Source: Salmonirosea aquatica | GTDB taxonomy: Bacteria > Bacteroidota > Bacteroidia > Cytophagales > Spirosomataceae | Reading direction: 5' to 3' | NCBI RefSeq assembly: GCF_009296315.1 | Contig: NZ_WHLY01000002.1 | Coordinates: 5,120,501-5,184,500, forward strand | DNA length: 64,000 bases | Part shown: one piece after another, positions 7,871-17,876 of the stretch | How the letters are laid out: each line of letters opens with the position of its first letter | How positions within the stretch are numbered: the stretch's first letter is position 1 | The notes under the pieces: model-generated | Seen by the model: only the letters and a program-made list of their open reading frames with translations | Databases searched by the model: none | What the model was told of the DNA's origin: nothing | Program-made: the position numbers and the translations under genes

Positions 7871-9796
7871 TTATTGATCGGTTCGGAACGGAGACGCCGG
7901 CAGTCCCTCCTTATTATAAAGATTCGGATTGACCGGATTATCCGCCCAGGCGTAGCGGACGTAGAGTGGATTGGGTACTTCGTCGCTCTGCACAACTACT
8001 TTGCCGTTTTCAATGGTTGCTTTAGCCCACACGAAATTCTTATCGCTTCCTGCGATCGCGAATTCGCTCAATACTTCACCGTCGTTGGTGACCAGGCCGC
8101 TGCCTGTGTTGGTAAAACTGATGACAATTTTATCGCCTTCCACCGCCGCCGATTGGAACAACGGACCGGAATAGACCAGATTTTCTCCGTAGGCCGTTTT
8201 CATGGCGGCCAAAGCCAGCCGATCGCCCACGTCCTTTTTATTGTCGGGGTGAATGTCGTTCCACTCGCCGAGGTCAATGGCTACTACCATAGCTGTGTTG
8301 GGTAACGACAAAGCCTTGAATTGCGATTCCCGAAGCATTGCCCAGTTGCTTTCGGAAGGCAGGTAGTTGTAGTCCATGAAGCCGGGTAGTTGCACAAACA
8401 GAAAAGGAAGTTCTCCCTGATTCCATTTGTTTCGCCAGTCTTTAATCAACGCGGTTTGCAGGTCGGCGTATTCCTCCGGCTTCCCGGCGTTGCTTTCGCC
8501 CTGGTACCAGCAAATGCCTTTGATCGCGTAGTTGATTTCCGGGGCTACCATGGCATTGTACAGAGCCGCCGGCTGGTTTTGGGCGCTGATGCCACCACCA
8601 AACCCGCCTTTCATAGGACGGTAGACGGTACCCACTTTGTACTGCCAAGTACCTTTCAAATCCACCGTATCGGCACCGGCAAAAATGGAGTAGGGTTTAT
8701 CGGGCACAAAACCGCCTTTTCCTCCCATATTGGTTACCCGGATCACGAATACATTCTTCCCGGGTTTTAACACATTGGAGGGTACTTTGTATCGACGCTG
8801 AGGGTACTGGTAGGTCGTTCTTCCGACCGACTGACCGTTGATATACAACTCGTCCGCATCGACAATTCGGCCCAGAAAGACTTTGGCATCTTTGCCCGTC
8901 ATGGTCGCCGGAATGTCGATTTCCCGGCGGTACCATACTACGCCGTTCAGATTTTTAATCCCCTGATCTTCCCAAAAACCAGGAATGTTAATCGGACGCC
9001 ATCCTTTGGGCGAATAGGTAGTTTCGTACCATTTGGGGGTACTTTCCAGCCCCAGATCGATCGGGGGAGCAGGACGGGTGGCTGCCGAGGATGGTCTGCG
9101 GTTGAGGCTGTTGACGTAAGTCGTGTCTTTGTTTTTTTCTATGGTGGCGCCAAGATCAGAAAAGTCTTTCAGTCCCTCTTCGCTGGTCCACGCTTCGATG
9201 GGCGTACCGCCCACGCTGGCGTTGATGATACCGACAGGTACTTTATACTTTTCGTGAATTTTTTTGGCAAAAAAGTACGCTACGGCCGAAAAAGGCCGCA
9301 CGTCCTCACCCACGGCGGCTTTCCATTGTCCCTGGGGTAGATCATCTTTTGGGCCCAGTAAATCGGTTTGGTTAGGTACCAAAAACTGCCGAATCTGTGG
9401 ATAATTAGCTTCGGCAATTTCCTGGGCATATGTAACGTCGTGAATATTCAGTTGGTGCACCATGTTGCTTTGTCCGCTGCAAAACCACACATCGCCCAGC
9501 AGAATATCCTTGACCGTCAGTTGCGTTTTGCCCTCTATCTCCATGGTATACGGCCCGCCCGCTGGTAGGGCCGGCAAAGCTACCTGCCATTTTCCCGCAG
9601 CATCGGTGGTAGTTTTGTAGCGCTTATTTTGAAAATGTACCGTAATTTTTTCGCCCGGATTGGCCCATCCCCAGATATTCAGTTGGGCATCGCGCTGAAG
9701 TACCATGCCATCGCTGATCAATTTGGGTAAACGGAGCTGCGCCTGAGCGGACAGGCTCAGTATGGCGAGAAATAAAAGTAGGGATGCTTTTTTCAT
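7871..9796 (-). CDS. Sialate O-acetylesterase-like SGNH carbohydrate esterase
   Basis: A 641-residue secreted esterase. After a Sec signal (MKKASLLLFLAILSLSAQA) comes an immunoglobulin-like start (VLQRDAQLNIWGWANPGEKI), then the split SGNH esterase domain with the serine block FCSGQSNM, a galactose-binding jelly roll inserted around residues 270-370 (WYRREIDIPATM, LYINGQSVGRT), the second block CWYQGESNA, and the Asp-His block DIHPDNKKD near the end. Such proteins remove acetyl groups from sugars; in xylan loci they act as acetyl-xylan or acetyl-sugar esterases. It follows the GH43 gene by 114 bases and closes the operon. Met6 of the longest frame was chosen because a normal signal peptide starts there. 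Confidence 0.92.
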   Translation of the reverse strand: MKKASLLLFLAILSLSAQAQLRLPKLISDGMVLQRDAQLNIWGWANPGEKITVHFQNKRYKTTTDAAGKWQVALPALPAGGPYTMEIEGKTQLTVKDILLGDVWFCSGQSNMVHQLNIHDVTYAQEIAEANYPQIRQFLVPNQTDLLGPKDDLPQGQWKAAVGEDVRPFSAVAYFFAKKIHEKYKVPVGIINASVGGTPIEAWTSEEGLKDFSDLGATIEKNKDTTYVNSLNRRPSSAATRPAPPIDLGLESTPKWYETTYSPKGWRPINIPGFWEDQGIKNLNGVVWYRREIDIPATMTGKDAKVFLGRIVDADELYINGQSVGRTTYQYPQRRYKVPSNVLKPGKNVFVIRVTNMGGKGGFVPDKPYSIFAGADTVDLKGTWQYKVGTVYRPMKGGFGGGISAQNQPAALYNAMVAPEINYAIKGICWYQGESNAGKPEEYADLQTALIKDWRNKWNQGELPFLFVQLPGFMDYNYLPSESNWAMLRESQFKALSLPNTAMVVAIDLGEWNDIHPDNKKDVGDRLALAAMKTAYGENLVYSGPLFQSAAVEGDKIVISFTNTGSGLVTNDGEVLSEFAIAGSDKNFVWAKATIENGKVVVQSDEVPNPLYVRYAWADNPVNPNLYNKEGLPASPFRTDQ

Positions 9797-9910
9797 GCTG
9801 ACAGAATACATGCTTTTAATGGCTGGCTACACAGAAAGTACTTTTTGCTAAGGAAAATCTGGAAGTCGCTTTTTTTAGATGATGTTAGCTGATCTTAATA
9901 TGCGCTTGTC

Positions 9911-10984
9911 TCAGGGTTTGATCAATTCCAGACTTCCGTCGGGTTTGCGCTTCAATTCCCGCACCTTGATGTTGCGCAAATGCGTCTTGCCCGACCGCTC
10001 CACGTCGTGGTAGAAGATGTACCATTTGCCATCGAATTCAACAATAGAATGGTGGGTCGTCCAGCCAGTAACCGGCTCCATGAAAGTTCCCTGATAGGTA
10101 AAGGGACCATAAGGAGAATCGCTAGTGGCGTAGGCGAGGAAATGGGTATCGCCGGTGGAGTAAGAAAAATAGTATTTACCATTGTATTTATGCATCCAAG
10201 CTCCTTCAAAAAAACGCCGGTCGTGATCACCTGCCAGCAACGGTTTTCCTCCTTTATCAATGATTTGCACATCCTTTACGGGTTCGGCGAAAGTGAGCAT
10301 ATCGTTGCTCATCCGAACTACCTTAGGACTCAGCGCGGGCTCATTGTCTTTCCCCAGATCAGTTTTCAAGGAAGCGTCATACTCCCCCGTATGCCAGCGC
10401 TGAAGCTGTCCGCCCCAGATTCCACCGAAGTACATGTAAGTGGTTCCATCTGTATCGGTGAACACCGCCGGATCAATGCTGTAGCTGCCGGGAATGGGAG
10501 CAGGTTCGGCTTTGAAGGGGCCCGTGGGCGATTTGCTGGTGGCTACGCCTATCCGGAACACATCCTGCTTATCCTTTACCGGAAAGTAGAGGTAGTACGT
10601 ATCGTTTTTAGACGCCGCATCAGGGGCCCACATCTGACGACCCGCCCAGGGTACGTCCTTGATGTCGAGGGCCACGCCGTGGTCGGTGACCTTGCCATCG
10701 ATTTTGTCCATGGAGTACACATGGTAATCCTTCATATCGAAGTGGCCGCCCTCATCATCCTGTGGTACGTTGGCATCTATATCGTGCGAGGGATAAATAT
10801 AAATTTTGCCATTGAAGACGTGGGCCGAGGGGTCGGCCGTGTACAGGTCGGTAACCAAGGGCTTGGGACTGAATATCGTGTCACTGGATGCCGTGTCTGT
10901 CTTCTGGTTGTTACTATTACACGCGTTGAAACCAATACTGATTAAGACCAGTCCGGCAAGTGCGATGTTTTTTGAATTATACAT
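9911..10984 (-). CDS. GH43 glycosidase, lipoprotein form
   Basis: A 357-residue five-bladed beta-propeller enzyme of GH43, probably an alpha-L-arabinofuranosidase or beta-xylosidase. The three acidic residues of the family are visible: base Asp in TADPSAHVFNG, pKa-modulating Asp in SIDPAVFTDTDG and general acid Glu in FFEGAWMHKY. The N-terminus is a lipoprotein signal with lipobox FNAC, so it should be membrane-tethered. The catalytic part differs at only about 15 of some 320 residues from the GH43 at 31045-32100, but the two signal sequences are unrelated. A strong terminator lies between it and the upstream susD, so it may use its own promoter. Confidence 0.93.
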   Translation of the reverse strand: MYNSKNIALAGLVLISIGFNACNSNNQKTDTASSDTIFSPKPLVTDLYTADPSAHVFNGKIYIYPSHDIDANVPQDDEGGHFDMKDYHVYSMDKIDGKVTDHGVALDIKDVPWAGRQMWAPDAASKNDTYYLYFPVKDKQDVFRIGVATSKSPTGPFKAEPAPIPGSYSIDPAVFTDTDGTTYMYFGGIWGGQLQRWHTGEYDASLKTDLGKDNEPALSPKVVRMSNDMLTFAEPVKDVQIIDKGGKPLLAGDHDRRFFEGAWMHKYNGKYYFSYSTGDTHFLAYATSDSPYGPFTYQGTFMEPVTGWTTHHSIVEFDGKWYIFYHDVERSGKTHLRNIKVRELKRKPDGSLELIKP

Positions 10985-11111
10985 ATTTATTTATTAGAAA
11001 TTGGCTAGTAAAATGTGTCTATCGGAAGCGGATTCTATTGTGTTAGTTGCGCCCGGGAGGCTTCCGGACAACCTTGACCATTGGCCAATTGAATTTCAAA
11101 GCGTACAATGA

Positions 11112-11164
11112 GGCAAAAAAACTCAAAAGATGCAAGAGAACGCTTCAAGCGATTCTCCTGCATC
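11112..11164 (-). terminator. Terminator after the module 2 susCD genes
   Basis: A long imperfect hairpin at 11129-11164 (GATGCA...GAGAA paired with TTCTC...TGCATC around a CGCTT/AAGCG core). On the minus strand it is followed by a T-rich stretch (complement of 11112-11128). It sits 36 bases past the susD stop codon and should end the susCD transcript before the GH43 gene. Confidence 0.6.
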
Positions 11165-11199
11165 CAGTAAAGCAAATGGGTTCTTACGTGAAATTTCTG

Positions 11200-13014
11200 T
11201 TAGTAGCCGGTATTTTGCGGGAAGGTCGGTCCCTCCACAACCCGGTCTATCTGTGATTGAGGAATGGGCCTTAGCATATGAAAATCCTTAATATAGGGCG
11301 CAGCTTCCGGATTCCAGGCTTTTACCCGACGAACCAGCGAACGGGTACGAACCAAATCATGCCAGCGCTGCCACTCGCCGAAAAACTCACGGCTGCGCTC
11401 ATCAAGAATAAAATCAACAGTAACGTCAGCCGCCGAAATAGTCATAGCCGTTGCGGCCGCCGTATTCTGAGCGGCGGTATTGGTTTTTCGGTAGGCTGCC
11501 CGCTGCCGTACTACATTTAGCAGATCAGCGGCCTTCGCGGCGTCCCCTGATTTCAGGTAAGCTTCGGCACCCGTCAGATAAACATCGGAAAAGCGGTACA
11601 GCACTACGGGCCGACTCGAGGGATCATTAAAGTTGGCGCCCCGACTGGTATCCATAAACTTCTTCAATGCGGGGAAAATCCCGTTGTTCCACAGGCTTGG
11701 TGGTACCACAATACCTTTGAAGGGCCTTGTCCCGACGAACTGTGGTGCTCCTGGTACTTCATAATCGGGCAGCCACGCGGCCGTATCAACACCCACTACG
11801 GTAGTGTAGCCGATTCCACGCTTGTTGTTAGGAGCCGTAGGGGTATTGGTAACAGAGGTGTTGGAGATGTAAACTGTATAGAACGAATTGGCAAAGCGCG
11901 TATCGACATTCCGGTTTGTAAAAGCCTGATCCAGGAAATAGTTTTTTCCCGCATTATCGCCCGTAGGCCATACGTAACTATTAGGACGCATCCGTACATA
12001 AGGACGTCCGTACTGAGAATCTCGGATCATACCGGATGTACCACTGTTGACCAGCGTTCCGGACGCATTTACGTACGAATTAATCCCACTATTGTTGGGG
12101 TAGTTCCAATTGGTGAACCAGGGAGTCAAATTCTGCGCCGCCCCGCCACTGGCCGCTCCCCCAACGGTATAATATCCATATTTGGGATCAAGTACGTGGT
12201 CGCTGACAAACATCGTTTCCTTGCCATAATCATTGGCTGGTACAAAGGCATCACCGTAATCCTGCCATAAATCCAGGCCATACGCTGATTTGTTGGCGAT
12301 GATCTCCGAGCAGATGCTGGCTGCCTGCGCAAAGTCAGAGGCCGTATTGTTGAGCCAGCCCCGGGTCAGGTAGGCCTTTGCCAACAGCAACTGGGCGACG
12401 GGCTTGGTAGCTGCTTTGCCCAAAAAAGGTGCCGTGGGTTTGTCGGGTAAATCAGCGGCCGCCTCGGTCAAATCCTGGATGATCAATTTATAGACCTCAG
12501 CTACGGGTTGCCGGGATGCGGCCTGGGAAGGTACCGTGATAAACTCGGTGTGCAACGGAACATCTCCCCAGGTCTGTACCAGATAAAAGTACCAGAATCC
12601 CCTCAAAAACTTGGCCTGCGCCAAGTACTGCTTACGGGTAGCTTCCGGCAAATCAATGGTTTGTCCGTACTGAAGTACCCCATTAAGGGTATTAATGTCC
12701 TGGAAAGCCACGCCCCAGGCGGAACCAAAATTACTGCCGTTGAGTCCGTTGTAGGTATAAGCGATACCACTGCCAGCACTGGCAGCCTGCAAAAATTCGT
12801 CCGTTCCGGCCTGCATTTCTACCGAAAAGCCTTCGGTACCCCACTGGGAACGTATGTCGTTATAGACCCCGGAAATTCCGCCTAAAACCCCGGAAGGGCT
12901 GTTAAAATAGGAAGGGACAATTTGTGATTGGGGTTGCTCTTCCAAAATATTTTCACAGCCTGAGCCCAAGAATGCTGTAAGGCCGATGAATAAGCCAATT
13001 TTTATCGTTTTCAT
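11200..13014 (-). CDS. susD: SusD/RagB-family outer-membrane lipoprotein (module 2)
   Basis: A 604-residue SusD homologue with a lipoprotein signal ending GSGC, the N-terminal ENILEEQPQSQ segment, the YLAQAKFLRGFWYFYLVQTWGDVPL helical segment, and the C-terminal ERSREFFGEWQRWHDLVRT and FPQNTGY ending. It is longer than average for the family, with extra sequence in the middle third. It starts 14 bases after the susC stop. Given the GH43 and acetylesterase after it and the xylan operon upstream, it probably binds xylo- or arabinoxylo-oligosaccharides at the cell surface. Confidence 0.96.
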   Translation of the reverse strand: MKTIKIGLFIGLTAFLGSGCENILEEQPQSQIVPSYFNSPSGVLGGISGVYNDIRSQWGTEGFSVEMQAGTDEFLQAASAGSGIAYTYNGLNGSNFGSAWGVAFQDINTLNGVLQYGQTIDLPEATRKQYLAQAKFLRGFWYFYLVQTWGDVPLHTEFITVPSQAASRQPVAEVYKLIIQDLTEAAADLPDKPTAPFLGKAATKPVAQLLLAKAYLTRGWLNNTASDFAQAASICSEIIANKSAYGLDLWQDYGDAFVPANDYGKETMFVSDHVLDPKYGYYTVGGAASGGAAQNLTPWFTNWNYPNNSGINSYVNASGTLVNSGTSGMIRDSQYGRPYVRMRPNSYVWPTGDNAGKNYFLDQAFTNRNVDTRFANSFYTVYISNTSVTNTPTAPNNKRGIGYTTVVGVDTAAWLPDYEVPGAPQFVGTRPFKGIVVPPSLWNNGIFPALKKFMDTSRGANFNDPSSRPVVLYRFSDVYLTGAEAYLKSGDAAKAADLLNVVRQRAAYRKTNTAAQNTAAATAMTISAADVTVDFILDERSREFFGEWQRWHDLVRTRSLVRRVKAWNPEAAPYIKDFHMLRPIPQSQIDRVVEGPTFPQNTGY

Positions 13015-13028
13015 ATTGATGTCTGGAA

Positions 13029-16000
13029 TTAGAATTTGAGGTTTAACCCGAGCGTGTATTGGCGCACGGGAGGATTGTTCAGGTTCACAGAGATCTGACG
13101 CTCCGGCGCTCCCCGTTCGCTGGCTCCTTGTGGGTTCAAAGTTGCCGAACCAGTAGCATAGCTATTTCCCTCAGGATCGACGGCCAGATTTTGACTTACC
13201 AAGGGAGAATAAAGGATTAGCGGATTGGTTGCGTTGATATAAATCCGGGCCGAACTGGCACCTGCTTTTTTGAGTAAAGTACTTGTGAACGTATACCCCA
13301 GATTGATACTTCTGATTTTAATAAACGAGCCATCATAGTACCCTAACGTCGAGCCGAAATAGGCTACAGCGCTAGCCGCATCGGGCGCAGGGAATGCATT
13401 GGTTGGGTTGTTTTCCGTCCAATAATCCACTTTTACCTGATTGACCCGGCTTTGGTTGAAAAAGGCAAACCCGCCCGAACCCGTGGAATTGCCCGTGAGG
13501 TAGGGTACCAGCACTTTCATGCCCATCCGGGCGTAGGTGACAATAGACGCATCGAAGTTTTTAAATTCAAATCGGTTCGTAATACCTCCTTCCCATTTGG
13601 GCTGGAAATTACCCAGTATCTGCCGATCGGAAGCGTCGATCTTGTTATCCCCGTTTACATCCTCCACTCTGATTTGTCCGGGGAACTGTACCGGTGAGGT
13701 TTGTTGTGCCAATGTCCCGTTTTCCTGATCGGCCAGCTGCCATATTCCCAGTTTGCGGTAGTCATAGATCACCGAGAGCGGTTGCCCTACAAACCAACCT
13801 GCGCCAAGGTTGGCCTTTTCGTCGGGGGTAGTTAGCTGGGTGATTTTTTCGCGGTTGAAAAAGTAAATCAGATCGGCACTCCAGTTAAACCCTCGCGGCT
13901 TTCTGAATAGCTCAATGGTCAGGGACGTTTCCAAACCCTTGCCCTCCGTTTTACCCAGGTTTTTCAGGGTCGAACCGGCACCATTACTGGGTGGCAGTGG
14001 CACCGACAGAAGAATGTCCTTGGTTTTTTGATGATACCAATCTACTGTAGCCGTAATTCTATTATTCAGCAGGCCAAAGTCAATACCGATGTCAACCTGA
14101 GAGGTGGATTGCCAGCCCAGATCAGTAGCCGGCAGGCTTGTGACGGTATAAGCCAACTGCTGCCCGGCGGTACCCAGCCCAAAATTATAATAGCCTGCCG
14201 ATAACGCACCAAGCGTAGAATACGCCCCCACGTTTCTGTTACCTGATATGCCCCATCCGCCCCTCAATTTCAAATTCGATATAACGGGGACGCTTTTCAT
14301 AAAACCCTCCTCGATAACATTCCATCCGGCCCCGATGGCAGGGTAGTTGAAGTACCGGTTGGCAGGCGACAAGGTCGAAGAGCCATCTCGCCGGAGGGTC
14401 AGGGTCAAGAGATAGCGGTCGTTGTAGCTATAGTTCACCCGGCCCATGTAGGAGATGAGCCCAACTTCAGAAAACGAGTTGCCGAAATCAGAACTCGCGA
14501 CTGGTTGTCCGGAGGCAAGCGAAAAATTTGACGTCTTGATATAATCTGCTGGTACCCCGGTGACTGTAAAACGGCTACCCAGCGAATGGTTTTTGGTGAT
14601 CTCATAGAGTCCGGTAAGACCCAACTTATGTTTTCCGGCAAAAACTTTGTCGTAGTACAGCAAGTGCTGCAGGTTGATATCCCAGTACTCGGTATTACTG
14701 ATTTCGGCGTTGGAAGAGGACTGAACCGTGGCCGTATTGAAATACGTAAGCGGTCCGCCGTAACCGTTGTAGGTCGACTGGCTGAAATTCAGACCGGCAT
14801 TGAATCTGTAACGCAGGCCATCTACAATATTTACCTCAGCGTAGAGGCTGTTGAAGGTCCGCAAAGATCTGGTACGGCCTAAGTATGAGTCTTTTTTCGT
14901 GAGGATGGTCAACGGACTAATCCCGGCGGCATCAATCGATCCTTCGGCCGGGTTCAGGTTTACCGTACCATCTTGATTATACGGAGAGGCCAGGGGGTAA
15001 GACGTACCAAGCCGCCCGGTATGCCCCCACCTCCGGGGGTATTCTGATAGGTAACCGTGTTAAGGGTATTCAATCCCAGCTTCACGTGCTTGCCGATTCG
15101 CTGGTCGATGGTGGCCCGGATGTTGAACCTTTGAAAATTTTGGCTTGGAATAATACCCGTTTCATTGAAGTAGCCAAGTCCGAGTGAGTACTGAGTGTTT
15201 TCTACTCCTCCCTGCAAACCCAGTTGATGGTTGGTATTAAAGCCAGGCTGATAAATCAAATCCTGCCAGTCGGTCGAAATGCCCGCTGCCAAAGCTTCCG
15301 TTTCCTTGGGAGTAAGCAGGTAGCCCGAGGTCCCCGGGGCGGTACGGTTGTATGTGGCGGCATCTTCTTTGAACTGGGCATATTCCTGGCCATTCATGAC
15401 ATTGTATTTGCCCATGATGGTAGTTACGCCATGATAGCCGTCATAACTGATGACGGGTTTTCCTATTTTCCCACGCTTCGTCGTAATTAGAATCACCCCG
15501 CCGGCCCCTCTCGAACCGTAAATGGCCGTGGCTGAGGCATCTTTCAAAATTTCAAGGCTGGCGATATCATTCGGGTTGATATCATTCAATCCCCCGAACG
15601 GGATTCCATCGACAACGACCAAAGGCCCATCCAGACCGTCACCATTACCGGTCGTCAGGGTTCGGTTTCCCCGGATTCTGATTTGCCCCTGCGAACCCGG
15701 TGTAGAGCCATTGCTAACAATGGTAACCCCGGCAGCGCGTCCTTTCAACTGATTGACCAGGTTGGGAGCAGGTACTTCCTTCAATGTTTCTTCACTCACC
15801 GAAACGACTGACCCGGTAACATCCCGCTTGCGTTGCGTACCGTACCCCACAACTACCACTTCTTCGAGCGTCTTGTCATCGACTGCCATCGTTACATTGA
15901 TCGTCGTCTGAGTACCCACCTCTACCTCCTGCGTCGTGTAGCCTATATAGGAAAAAATCAGCGTGGTGTTATCCCTTTCCTGGATTACCAGTCGGTATCT

Positions 16001-16537
16001 GCCTTCGGCGTCGGTACTTGTTCCCTGGGTAGTGGACTTTACCTGAATATTGACTCCGGGAAGGGCGTTGCCATCTTCACCAACTACCCGCCCCGTAATT
16101 TCTACCTCCAGGCTTTCCGTAATATTGGCATCAACCGATGAGCTTCGACCGGAGCTGGGAGTGGAAGCCGGAACGTAACTTCGCTTAATGACAATCTGCT
16201 GTCCTGCGACTTCATACCCCAGGTTCAAAGGGGTTAAAACCTGATCAAGTACGCGTGAAAGTTTTTCGTTGGATGCCTGATAGGAGATTTTACGTTTGGA
16301 CTGGATAATCTCCCGGCTGAAAAGCAACCTGACATTAGCCTGTTGCTCGATCATTTTAAGAAATGATTCGACGGATTGGTTTTGTACCTGAAAGCTCACC
16401 CGGCGATTTAAAAGCTCCTGAGCATTACTGCTCAAGGCAAAACTAACCTGGACGATGGTGACTGCCAGTAGAATTTGGAGGCTTGAGATCTTCATGAATC
16501 TGACCCAACCATTGTGCGAATTAAAAATGTAATGCAT
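13029..16537 (-). CDS. susC: SusC-family TonB-dependent transducer, interrupted by one frameshift (module 2)
   Basis: Two reading frames together make one complete SusC. The upstream part (to 14960) carries signal peptide, STN domain, CarboxypepD_reg-like domain and plug (EEVVVVGYGTQRKRDVTGSV), then runs out of frame after PGGGGIPGGLV. The downstream part (from 14912 back to 13029) supplies the barrel ending GLNLKF. One extra base in the G run at 14993-14997 (C run on the coding strand) restores RLTPLASPYNQDGTVNLNP, the expected family sequence. The break is therefore probably a sequencing error. The start was placed at Met 16537, equivalent to the start of the SusC at 56885, although the frame is open to 16693. 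Expected role: import of xylan-derived oligosaccharides and signalling to FecR. Confidence 0.9.
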
Positions 16538-16593
16538 AAGTTTGTGTAATTTGTTGTTCTTTTTTCGAATGAGAATGGACAAAGGAACCCTTC

Positions 16594-16607
16594 CCCTCCT
16601 AGGAGGG
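16594..16607. repeat. 14-bp perfect palindrome in susC leader
   Basis: CCCTCCTAGGAGGG reads the same on both strands. As RNA it can form a 5-bp stem with a CTAG loop. The other two hairpin-bearing susC leaders have the same CCTCC/GGAGG complementarity, there separated by longer loops. It could be a protein-binding site or an RNA structure. Confidence 0.5.
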
Positions 16608-16647
16608 ATATCGTGTTGCTGGAGGCACATACCTGGGGACTTTACGG

Positions 16648-16676
16648 GCGGTAGTGTTGGAAGCACTACCGCTTTT
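16648..16676 (+). terminator. Intrinsic terminator facing right, between fecR and susC
   Basis: A perfect 9-bp stem (GCGGTAGTG at 16648-16656 with CACTACCGC at 16664-16672), a 7-nt loop, then TTTTGTCGTTT on the plus strand. On the minus strand the hairpin is followed by CCGTAAAG, with no T-run. As at 6007 and 56983 the loop has 7 nt and is closed by GTG...CAC. Confidence 0.6.
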
Positions 16677-16726
16677 GTCGTTTGGCGAATCAATAGCGTC
16701 TACTTCATACCATGATATAGTTTAGG

Positions 16727-17803
16727 TTAAGGCGTTGGTAACAAGTTGCAACCTCGACTCTGAATGACTACCTGATTGTCTACAATTTCAAAAGTCGAGT
16801 CGATGGTCAGGCATATGAGGCGGATTTTCTCAAGGAAGGGAACGTCATCCAGTTGGCCGGTAAAGGTGCAGTTTTGAAGAAGATTCCGGTCATAGCGTAT
16901 CGGCATATGGTACGTAGACTCCAACTGATCGAATACGTAAGGAACGGGACTAAATTCAAACTTAAATGGGTTGGATATAATGTCGGTTAAAGTTTCGCTT
17001 GCGACCGCTTGCTTCTGCTTTTCTACTTTTTCTGACTTGGTGTTTATAGTCAGTTGCTCATTCACATTCAGAAACGACTGATTTTTGGGGGACTTCGTTG
17101 GAAATACGGTCACTTTACCCGTCTTGACCTTTACGAAGGAAGTAGCTTCATCATCGAATGAGCGTACCTGAAAACTGGTACCTAGTACCTTGGTTGTCAG
17201 ATTTGTAGTATAAACCATAAACGGTTTATCCGGATTTTTGGAAACTTCAAAAAAACCCTCTCCTTTCAGATATACTTCTCGTAAAGGGCTATTTTCACTG
17301 TTCCTGAATCGTATCTGGCTACCCGGGGAAAGGAGTACCGACGAGTTTTCGGGTAAAAGAGTCACTTCCGGGCCATCGGTGTCGTTGGCCACTGTTCTCC
17401 ACTCGTTTATCGTTACAGAATCTGCTCCGGCTATTTCCTTCCCCGCTATTTTTTTCAGTAGGGGTGTATCAAGTTGCCACCATAGCAGGCCGACAAGGAT
17501 TGCAGCCGCCGCAGTCCACTTCATCCAGTTCCAGTTCACTACCGATGCCCGGGCCGAACCGATCGTGTAAACCGGGTGATCGGTATCCGTGCTTTGTCGG
17601 TCCGGTTGTTCGACCGGACTATCCTGAATAGCTAAATAGAGCGCAACTGCATTTTCGTAGAGGTCTCTCTTCTCAGGGTTCAGAGCCAGCCATTCTTGCC
17701 AATATGCCCGATCTTCGGCGCGCCGTTCCTTTACCCAGCGCCTGAATGCCGCATTTTCCAGAAAATCCTCGACGGTCGAAAAGCGCTGCGGAAAGTGGCC
17801 CAT
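16727..17803 (-). CDS. fecR: FecR-family anti-sigma factor (module 2)
   Basis: A 358-residue membrane protein: cytoplasmic N-region 1-90, transmembrane helix about 93-110, FecR domain about 135-235 (GPEVTLLPENSSVLLSPGS, REVYLKGEGFFEVSKNPD), C-terminal DUF4974/STN-like domain about 275-350. It ends in a loop with a Cys (RGCNLLPTP). The N-region (VEDFLENAAFRRWVKER) is of the same subtype as FecR at 57126 and differs from those at 6038 and 47817. It controls the sigma factor 73 bases upstream and should contact the STN domain of the module 2 SusC. Confidence 0.93.
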   Translation of the reverse strand: MGHFPQRFSTVEDFLENAAFRRWVKERRAEDRAYWQEWLALNPEKRDLYENAVALYLAIQDSPVEQPDRQSTDTDHPVYTIGSARASVVNWNWMKWTAAAAILVGLLWWQLDTPLLKKIAGKEIAGADSVTINEWRTVANDTDGPEVTLLPENSSVLLSPGSQIRFRNSENSPLREVYLKGEGFFEVSKNPDKPFMVYTTNLTTKVLGTSFQVRSFDDEATSFVKVKTGKVTVFPTKSPKNQSFLNVNEQLTINTKSEKVEKQKQAVASETLTDIISNPFKFEFSPVPYVFDQLESTYHMPIRYDRNLLQNCTFTGQLDDVPFLEKIRLICLTIDSTFEIVDNQVVIQSRGCNLLPTP

Positions 17804-17876
17804 TGGTGTTATTCAAGTATTTTTATTGATAGTATGAAGAACCGCCACCCAGATACCCTTCTTAAGTCAATTTTTT

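Larger units (their letters stand above)
16552..16676 (+). ncRNA. Candidate cis-antisense RNA over the susC leader (module 2)
   Basis: Prediction only. On the plus strand a TTG (16512-16514) and an exact TAAGTTTG (16537-16544), 22 bases apart, match the Bacteroidota promoter pattern; the -7 element begins on the last base of the complement of the susC start codon. The implied transcript passes the perfect palindrome CCCTCCTAGGAGGG (16594-16607) and ends at the terminator 16648-16676, about 125 nt in all. Layout and spacing match the candidates at 5937 and 56901. Confidence 0.42.

Noticed and set aside
9980-10945. Long plus-strand frame (321 codons) opposite the lipoprotein GH43, matched by a 318-codon frame at 31114-32070
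   Set aside because: Both are mirror frames of the GH43 coding strand; their similarity to each other follows from the gene duplication. The minus frames carry signal peptides and catalytic motifs and the plus frames do not.
13029-16537. Module 2 susC as a decayed pseudogene
   Set aside because: There is one single-base break in a homopolymer, no other damage, and full conservation on both sides; sequencing error is simpler.
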